Positions 6,512 through 12,040 of a stretch of DNA of 13,441 nt are shown piece by piece. Origin of the DNA: Actinomycetes bacterium (lineage in GTDB: Bacteria; Actinomycetota; Acidimicrobiia; Acidimicrobiales; JAKAOS01). The DNA is taken from positions 1-13,441 of the forward strand of contig JAJYGW010000154.1 in assembly GCA_021790615.1 (NCBI GenBank), in the 5' to 3' direction. The notes under the pieces were generated by a model. That model was not told the DNA's origin. It ran no database searches and saw nothing but the letters and a program-made list of their open reading frames with translations. Position 1 is the stretch's first letter. The number at the start of each line of letters is the position of its first letter. Position numbers and translations under genes: made by a program.

Positions 6512-7741
6512 GTGCCCGAAGTGAACAATCCGACCCTGTCTCTGGCTGAGCGCGACCTGAGGTGGAGCCGCCTCCGCTCGTTCATGCGTGACGAGGGGCT
6601 CGGCGCGCTCGTCGTCGGAGGGCTGCGATCCCGAGAGAGCTTCGAGACCTGGGTCTCGGGCGAATCTCTCCAAGGTGCCGTCGTCTTCCCAGCAGAAGGG
6701 GAGCCGATCTATCTCACCTGGATCGCCTTCCGCATCGTGGGCCGCGACGATCCGCAGAACGACAGGGGGTACTGGATCCGGGACATCCGGTCAGGGCTGG
6801 TCGGACCCGGCATCGTCTCGGCGCTGAACGAGCTGGGGGTGGCTGGAGAGACCGTCGGGATCGTCGGCTTGCGGAGCCGAGGGCCACTGGAGCTCGAGGG
6901 GTCCATTCCCTTCACGGTGTGGCAAACGGTGCTCGAGGCGTTCCCCTCCACGCGATTCGAAGAGGTTTCGATCAAGTTCTCCTACCTGATGGCGCAGAAG
7001 AGCGAAGAGGAGATGGCGCTCGCTCGCGCCAGCGCCGCTGCGGGTGAGGCCGCGTGCGAAGCGCTCCTCAGTGCCGCCCGGCCCGGAGCCTCCGAAGCCG
7101 ACCTCTATGCGGCGGCGACCGGTGCGGTCTACCGCGCGGGGATGACGCTCACTCCACCATCGTTGATCGTGAAGTCCGGGAGGGACTTCCTCTCCTGGGG
7201 GCCACCCGAATGGGGCGTTGGCGCAGTCCCGCCCCGCGTGATCGGGAGGGGAGAGCTGATCTCGACCGAGATCATGCCGAGCTACGGGGGGGTGGAGACC
7301 CAGCAGCAGATGATGATCGCGATCGGCCCCGTCGACGCGTTGTGGCGCGAGCTGGAAGGTGTCGCACGCCGCTCCTACGATGCCGGGCTGGAGGCGCTCA
7401 AGCCCGGCGCCACGTTCTTCGAGCTCTGCGACGCGATGGCGGTGCCGTTGAAAGAAGCCGGCTGCTGGCACCTGTCGCCCCTCGTCCACGGCGTGAGCCC
7501 GGCGTACCTGCTCGGGACGCTCCACGGCGGTGCCGAGCAGTTCTTCGCCGAGGAGTACCCATGGTTCCGCACGCTGCCGGCCCAGACGGACGCCGTGCTG
7601 GCCGAGGGCATGCTCTTCGCCTTCGAGCCCAACGCGTGCCGTGGCCGGACGCGCGTGAACGTCGGCGGGACGGTTGCTGTCGGGAAGTCGGGACCCGTCG
7701 AGCTCAACTCGCTGCCCCTACGCATGCATGTCGTCGAGTGA
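6512..7741 (+). CDS. M24 'pita-bread' family protein (creatinase / Xaa-Pro peptidase-like) with degenerate metal site
   Basis: 409 residues: N-terminal creatinase-type domain (about 15-155) and C-terminal M24 domain (about 165-405). True M24 peptidases bind two metals through Asp, Asp, His, Glu, Glu. Here, by pattern alignment, the first Asp is Glu253 (LISTEIMPSYGG), the second, 11 residues later, is Gln264 (VETQQQ), His326 is kept (LVHGVS), Glu372 is kept (FAFEPN) and the last Glu is Gly385 (VNVGGTVAVG). So three of five ligands differ. This recalls creatinase, which uses the same fold without metals and hydrolyses a C-N bond in a small molecule. A small-molecule hydrolase or lyase is more likely than a dipeptidase. 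Start: GTG with AAAGGAG 7 nt upstream (6498-6504). It follows the ThDP gene by 51 bp and is probably co-transcribed. Confidence 0.82.
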   Translation: MPEVNNPTLSLAERDLRWSRLRSFMRDEGLGALVVGGLRSRESFETWVSGESLQGAVVFPAEGEPIYLTWIAFRIVGRDDPQNDRGYWIRDIRSGLVGPGIVSALNELGVAGETVGIVGLRSRGPLELEGSIPFTVWQTVLEAFPSTRFEEVSIKFSYLMAQKSEEEMALARASAAAGEAACEALLSAARPGASEADLYAAATGAVYRAGMTLTPPSLIVKSGRDFLSWGPPEWGVGAVPPRVIGRGELISTEIMPSYGGVETQQQMMIAIGPVDALWRELEGVARRSYDAGLEALKPGATFFELCDAMAVPLKEAGCWHLSPLVHGVSPAYLLGTLHGGAEQFFAEEYPWFRTLPAQTDAVLAEGMLFAFEPNACRGRTRVNVGGTVAVGKSGPVELNSLPLRMHVVE

Positions 7742-7801
7742 CGCGACATGTCCCGCGCGACGGTCCGGCCGCCGAGGTCGTCCAGGCTGCCCTCACAGGC
7801 C

Positions 7802-7830
7802 TTGACGCTTCTCTCGAAGGTAGGTAGGTT
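7802..7830 (+). promoter_or_regulatory. Promoter B, for the CocE-type hydrolase gene
   Basis: -35 TTGACG (7802-7807), 17-nt spacer ending in GTAGG, -10 TAGGTT (7825-7830). GTAGGTA begins 18 nt after the first base of the -35, the same offset as in promoters A and C. It lies 60 bp after the M24 stop codon. Predicted RNA start is about 7837-7840, giving a leader of about 80 nt. Confidence 0.75.
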
Positions 7831-7852
7831 CCTTGCACAACCGGGGAATGGT

Positions 7853-7866
7853 TGCATGATCATGCA
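7853..7866. promoter_or_regulatory. 14-bp perfect palindrome TGCATGATCATGCA, operator candidate
   Basis: A perfect inverted repeat without spacer lies in the predicted leader of the CocE gene, about 15-30 nt downstream of the expected transcription start. Position and symmetry fit a dimeric repressor site. It is the most symmetrical element I noticed in the window. No regulator gene is present here to pair with it. Confidence 0.45.
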
Positions 7867-7918
7867 CATTTCCTGACTTCTGACTCACGCTCCTAGGGGT
7901 GGACCGAAGGGGGATGTG

Positions 7919-9601
7919 ATGACCGCAGAGACGTCCTCGGGCACGTCAGTGGTCCTCGGCGACGGCGATCTCGGGCCGGATGCCACCGTCGACCGCAATC
8001 TGATGGTCTCGATGCGCGACGGGGTTCGCCTCGCCTGCGACGTCTACCGGCCGACGGCGCCGGGCCGGTACCCGGTGCTGTACGCGGTGTCGCCGTACAT
8101 AAAGGACACGGTCTACCTGCCGACGGCGGGCGTCTACCGCTACCGGGAGACCGGCAACATCGCCAAGTGGGTCGACAAGGGCTACGTCTACGTCCACGCC
8201 GACGCCCGGGGCGCCGGGCAGTCCGAGGGAGTGTTCGAGCGGTTCTCCCAAGAGGAGCTTCGCGACCTCTACGACATGATCGAGTGGTGCGGCGTGCAGC
8301 CCTGGTCGAACGGCAGGGTTGGGACGATCGGAGAGTCCTACTACGGGATGGTCCAGTGGTTCGCCGCGGCCCAGAAGCCGCCGCACCTCGCCTGCATCGC
8401 GCCCTACGACGCGTGCTTCGACCTTTACCGCCACTTCTGCTTCAAGGGCGGCACGTACCTCACGAGCTTCCAGAACCACTGGTACTCGAACAGCGTGCGG
8501 AACCGCCACTTGATCGACTACGCCGAGCGGCCCCAGCGCGACGACTACATGTCCTACGACTACCTGCGCGAGCAGGCCCTGCACCCGACGTTCGACGAGT
8601 ACTGGGAGGGCCGCCGAGCGGAGCTCTCCGAGATCGACGTCCCGGTCTTCTCGATCGGCAACTGGATGGGCACGATGGTGCACCTCCTCGGGAACATCCA
8701 GGGCTATCTCGAGGTGAAGGGGCCCAAGAAGCTGCTCGTGAACGTCGGCGACGCCCAGGCGCTCTTCCTCCACCCCTATGTCGAAGAGCAGCTGACGCGT
8801 TGGTACGACCACTGGCTGAAGGGCGTCGACAACGGCGTGATGGACGAGGCGCCGATCCGGATCTACGTGCGCAACGGCGAGGGCTACCGCGACGAGCACG
8901 AGTGGCCCCTCGCCCGCACCGAGTACCGCAAGCTGTACCTCGCGCCGGGACCCTCGGGAGCCGCCGAGTCCCTGAACGACGGGCGCCTCACGTGGGAGGA
9001 GCCCGCCGGCGAGGTCGTGCCGACGAGCTACACCTATCCCGATCCCGCGTGGACCTTCCCAGGGACGGGCAGCTCGGTGCGCGGCAGGAGCGGGATGCTC
9101 CACAACACCCGCAAGATCCTCACCTTCACGAGCGAGCCCTTCGACGAGGACACCGAGGTGACCGGCCCGGTCGTCTTGCACCTGTGGGCCTCCTCCTCGG
9201 CGCACGACACGCAGTTCATCGTGAAGCTCGTCGACGTGCCGCCGCTCACGCCCGAGGTCCGCCAAGCGATCGAGACGCTCGACGTCGCGCCACCGGCGCA
9301 GCTCGTGACCGAGGGCTGGCTGCGCGCGTCGCACCGGGAGCTCGACCCGGCCCGGAGCACGCCGACGAGCCCCTATCACACCCACGTCGACCCCCAGCCC
9401 CTCGAGCCCGGCGTGATCTACGAGTTCGACATCGAGATCTGGCCTACCTGCTGGGTCTTCCAAAAGGGTCACCGGCTCCGATTGGACCTCGCGTCCCTCG
9501 ACCAGCTCGGTCAGTACTACCTCGGGCACCTGAGGGCGACGGACACCTTCCACCACGACGCCGAGCACCCGAGCCACCTCCTGCTCCCCGTCATCCCCTG
9601 A
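7919..9601 (+). CDS. CocE/NonD family serine hydrolase (S15 X-Pro dipeptidyl-peptidase superfamily)
   Basis: 560 residues. Alpha/beta-hydrolase domain (about 25-325) followed by a C-terminal jelly-roll domain (about 335-558), the cocaine esterase layout. The family cleaves esters or amides of bulky acyl substrates. The nucleophile is Ser140 in GTIGESYYGM. MRDGVRLACDVYRP (32-45) and the oxyanion-side VSPY (58-61) are family-typical, as are RWYDHWLKGVDNG (294-306) and FQKGHRLRLDLAS. The usual acid and base motifs are altered: GGWYD becomes GNWMG (247-251), and GPWxH becomes VGDAQALFLH (276-285), so the triad may use other residues (His285?). No signal peptide, so probably cytoplasmic. Start: ATG at 7919 with AAGGGGG 5 nt upstream (7907-7913); a GTG 3 nt earlier would be too close to it. 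Driven by promoter B and possibly also by read-through. Confidence 0.88.
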   Translation: MTAETSSGTSVVLGDGDLGPDATVDRNLMVSMRDGVRLACDVYRPTAPGRYPVLYAVSPYIKDTVYLPTAGVYRYRETGNIAKWVDKGYVYVHADARGAGQSEGVFERFSQEELRDLYDMIEWCGVQPWSNGRVGTIGESYYGMVQWFAAAQKPPHLACIAPYDACFDLYRHFCFKGGTYLTSFQNHWYSNSVRNRHLIDYAERPQRDDYMSYDYLREQALHPTFDEYWEGRRAELSEIDVPVFSIGNWMGTMVHLLGNIQGYLEVKGPKKLLVNVGDAQALFLHPYVEEQLTRWYDHWLKGVDNGVMDEAPIRIYVRNGEGYRDEHEWPLARTEYRKLYLAPGPSGAAESLNDGRLTWEEPAGEVVPTSYTYPDPAWTFPGTGSSVRGRSGMLHNTRKILTFTSEPFDEDTEVTGPVVLHLWASSSAHDTQFIVKLVDVPPLTPEVRQAIETLDVAPPAQLVTEGWLRASHRELDPARSTPTSPYHTHVDPQPLEPGVIYEFDIEIWPTCWVFQKGHRLRLDLASLDQLGQYYLGHLRATDTFHHDAEHPSHLLLPVIP

Positions 9602-9638
9602 GCGGCGGTCGGAGCTCGTAGGCGCGGGGCCCGGGAGC

Positions 9639-9650
9639 AAGCACGTGCTT
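9639..9650. promoter_or_regulatory. 12-bp perfect palindrome AAGCACGTGCTT beside the promoter C -35
   Basis: A perfect inverted repeat centred on CACGTG ends 2 bp before the -35 TTGACA of promoter C. This is a typical place for an activator, or for a repressor that blocks the -35. The surrounding 9602-9638 gap holds a GGGGCCCGGG run but no convincing U-tailed terminator for the CocE gene. Confidence 0.4.
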
Positions 9651-9652
9651 CG

Positions 9653-9681
9653 TTGACACCCCTTCCGGCAGTAGGTAGTAT
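9653..9681 (+). promoter_or_regulatory. Promoter C, for the ABC transporter operon
   Basis: -35 TTGACA (9653-9658, consensus), 17-nt spacer ending in GTAGG, -10 TAGTAT (9676-9681). This is the strongest promoter in the window by sequence. RNA would start at about 9688-9690, directly before an ATG at 9691 that is in frame with the binding-protein gene. Confidence 0.85.
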
Positions 9682-9738
9682 CCGTGTGGAATGACGGATC
9701 GACCGACCCGACAGACACGCCGAACCGAGGGGGTTCAG

Positions 9739-11088
9739 ATGCACGACGCACTTCAGCGGGGCTCCGAGTTGGGCGCGAGGCGGTGGCCAGTGTCGCACCG
9801 GCCGTTGCGGAGCTCGATCACCGTCGCGCTCGCGGGCGGCCTGGCGCTGCTCGGCTGCGGACTCACGGCACCTGCCGCGGGTGCCAGCTCGGGCGTGTTG
9901 AAGATCGCTGCCATTGCTCCGCTGTCCGGAGCCACAGCGACACTCGGCAAGATCATGGAAGGCCCTTGTGCCGGCGCAGTGACAGTCGTCAACAAAGCGG
10001 GTGGAGTTCTGGGGCACAAGTTGGTCTGCTACCCCGTGAACGACCTTGGCGATCCGGCGGATGCAGTTGCCAACGTCAGCAGGGCTCTTGCCACCACTGG
10101 CAACATCGTAGGTGCCATCGGCCTCACGAGCGCGACGGCAGCCACCGAGGTGCCGATCCTGAACTCCGCGAAGGTGACGATGGTCTCCCAGAACGGACTG
10201 AGCGAATTCACAAGCCACTTCTACCCCTACTTCTGGCGCATGACCCCGCCGGACTTCGACGGTGGTGCAGCGCTTGGACTCGTTGCTGTGCACCAAGGCT
10301 TCAAGAAGGTCGCCGTCCTGATCCAGAACTCCACAGCCAACACCGGCACACGACCTGGCATCGTGAACGCGCTCAAACAGCATCACGTGAAGATCGCCTC
10401 GAACCTCGTCATCCCGGGCGACGCATCCTCCTACGATTCCGTCATCAACGGAATCCGGGGAGCGAAGCCCGACGGACTGATCATCTCGGCCGACGTCCAG
10501 ACGACGGTGACCCTTCTATCGGAGTACAAGAGCCTGAACAGCGGCCAGGTGCCCCCGGTGATCGTGCCGACCGGAATCCTCGGCTCGAGCCTGGACAGCG
10601 CTGTGAAGAAGCTCATGGGCGTCAAGTACATGACGCATGACCTCACGCTCGTGGGCACGTACGTGGACACATCGAGCCCGGCGTTCAAGCAGTACGAGGC
10701 GGCTGTCAAGCACACTTCCATCGGTGCCACCGAAGCTTCGGCGATCCTCGCAACCCAGGCGATCGGGACGATCTACGACGGCATCATCGTGATGTCCCTA
10801 GCCATGGACGCTGCTCACAGCACCACCCCTGCTGTGTACAACAAGTACATGGCGGAGGTGACGAAATCCCGGAAGGGGGCCGTGGTCGTCCACACGTACG
10901 CCCAGGGCGTGAAGGCGCTGAAGCAACGACGCTCGATCCAGTACGTCGGGGTCACCGGACCAGTCGCGTTCGACAAGTTCCACAATTCGAGCGGCGAGTA
11001 CGCCTCCTTCACGCTTACCGCGAAGGACAACGTGGTCACCGGCAAGATCATCGGTCCGGCGACAATCTCCGCCATCACGAAGGGCTGA
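9739..11088 (+). CDS. HAAT-family ABC transporter substrate-binding protein
   Basis: 449 residues. A type I periplasmic binding protein (Peripla_BP_6, LivJ-like) that captures substrate for the adjacent Liv-type permeases. Residues 20-50 form a signal sequence: RPLRSS, a hydrophobic core, then LLGC (37-40), a plausible lipobox that would lipidate Cys40; the alternative is signal peptidase I cleavage after AGA. The mature protein starts VLKIAAIAPLSGATATLGK and continues VNKAGGVLGHKLVCYPVNDLGDPADAV; Cys77 and Cys97 could form a disulfide. Two starts compete: ATG 9739, with GAGGGGG 5 nt upstream (9727-9733), and in-frame ATG 9691, which would be nearly leaderless from promoter C and add 16 residues. 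I chose 9739 because of the ribosome site. The n-region is long even so. The GC content of a sampled line here (about 65% at 10081-10140) is lower than in the ThDP gene (about 78% at 5701-5760). Confidence 0.92.
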   Translation: MHDALQRGSELGARRWPVSHRPLRSSITVALAGGLALLGCGLTAPAAGASSGVLKIAAIAPLSGATATLGKIMEGPCAGAVTVVNKAGGVLGHKLVCYPVNDLGDPADAVANVSRALATTGNIVGAIGLTSATAATEVPILNSAKVTMVSQNGLSEFTSHFYPYFWRMTPPDFDGGAALGLVAVHQGFKKVAVLIQNSTANTGTRPGIVNALKQHHVKIASNLVIPGDASSYDSVINGIRGAKPDGLIISADVQTTVTLLSEYKSLNSGQVPPVIVPTGILGSSLDSAVKKLMGVKYMTHDLTLVGTYVDTSSPAFKQYEAAVKHTSIGATEASAILATQAIGTIYDGIIVMSLAMDAAHSTTPAVYNKYMAEVTKSRKGAVVVHTYAQGVKALKQRRSIQYVGVTGPVAFDKFHNSSGEYASFTLTAKDNVVTGKIIGPATISAITKG

Positions 11089-11136
11089 GGCAGTCAAGGC
11101 CGGCTGAAGCAAAAAAGGGCAGACGACAGTTCACTG

Positions 11137-12027
11137 ATGAGCATCTTTGTCTCTGCAGTCGGCTTCGGTGTCGCCTCCGGAGCAGTCATCGCCCTCGCGA
11201 GCCTCGGGTTCACGCTTCAGTTCGGCTTGACCAACACGCTGAACATTGCGTACGGCTCGTTCATCACCCTGGCAGCCTTTGTGGGCTACGGTTTCGTCCA
11301 GTTCGGGTTGAGCCCGTGGACCACGATGGCGATCGTGGCGGCGATCATGGGCGTGCTGTCCGTCGCGTACTACGGTGGGTTCATTCGAAGCCTCATCCGT
11401 CGGTCGATCGGCTTCGGACCACTGGCGATCGCGACGGCAGCCGCGCTGATCTTCATCGAGTACACGATCGTCCTGGTTGCTGGGACCACAACCAGGAGCT
11501 ACGGCCTGACGTCCGGGACGACGTACCATCTCTGGGACTTCGTCTGGACGAGCACGCAGGTCGCGATCATCGTGCTCGCCGCTGCTCTCGTCGCCCTGTT
11601 CCAGCTGGGGCTCCGCACGACGCGTCTCGGACGAGCGCTGAGAGCGACCGCCGCCAACCGGACGCTGGCTCGAGCGTGCGGGATCCGGGTAGAGCGGGTG
11701 AGCGTGGGTGCCTGGATGATCTCCGGCCTGTTGTGCGGGGTCGCAGGCGTCGCGCTCGCGATGACGACGCAGGCCTTCACGTACAACTTGGGTTTGACAT
11801 TTCTCATCGTGATCATCGCGGCAGCTGTCGTCGGAGGGATCGGCGAGCCGCTGGGCGCGGTCACCGGTGGGCTCATCATCGGGCTCGTCACCCAAGTCTC
11901 TGCTGCGTACTTCAACCCGGCGTACAGCGATGTCGCCGCGTTCGTACTGCTCATTGCTGCATTGCTGCTCCGCCCGACGGGTTTGTTCGGCGGCCAGGCC
12001 CGTCGAAGCAACGTCGCCACCGCATGA
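11137..12027 (+). CDS. livH: Branched-chain amino acid-type ABC transporter permease, LivH family
   Basis: 296 residues, the usual LivH size (BPD_transp_2). The sequence is mostly hydrophobic with about eight membrane segments. The N terminus has the LivH signature GLTNTLNIAYGSFITLAAF (30-48). GRALRATAANRTLARACGI (165-183) is the cytoplasmic EAA-like loop that contacts the ATPase. VVGGIGEPLGAVTGGLIIG (231-249) and the closing LLRPTGLFG are typical. The start at ATG 11137 lacks a close Shine-Dalgarno: AAAAAAGGG lies 17 nt upstream, so translation may be weak or coupled. It follows the binding-protein gene by 48 bp in the same operon and pairs with the LivM half of the next gene. It does not itself reveal the transported compound; the HAAT family moves amino acids, amides, urea and aromatic acids. 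Confidence 0.92.
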   Translation: MSIFVSAVGFGVASGAVIALASLGFTLQFGLTNTLNIAYGSFITLAAFVGYGFVQFGLSPWTTMAIVAAIMGVLSVAYYGGFIRSLIRRSIGFGPLAIATAAALIFIEYTIVLVAGTTTRSYGLTSGTTYHLWDFVWTSTQVAIIVLAAALVALFQLGLRTTRLGRALRATAANRTLARACGIRVERVSVGAWMISGLLCGVAGVALAMTTQAFTYNLGLTFLIVIIAAAVVGGIGEPLGAVTGGLIIGLVTQVSAAYFNPAYSDVAAFVLLIAALLLRPTGLFGGQARRSNVATA

Positions 12028-12040
12028 GGGAGCCAACATT
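12026..12040 (+). promoter_or_regulatory. Shine-Dalgarno with an ATT start codon for the LivM-LivG gene
   Basis: GAGGGAG (12026-12032) overlaps the last bases of the livH stop codon and is followed after 5 nt by ATT (12038-12040), in frame with the LivM-LivG coding sequence. No in-frame ATG, GTG or TTG lies between the end of livH and this point. The next in-frame candidates are TTG 12071 and GTG 12074, which would cut into the first membrane segment. Confidence 0.6.

Noticed and set aside
9602..9640. Rho-independent terminator after the CocE gene
   Set aside because: There is a GC-rich GGGGCCCGGG run but no clear stem of useful length followed by a T tract.
7946..9751. 601-codon antisense frame opposite the CocE gene
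   Set aside because: It is the complement of a well-supported hydrolase gene, and its Val/Asp/Arg-rich read shows no domain.
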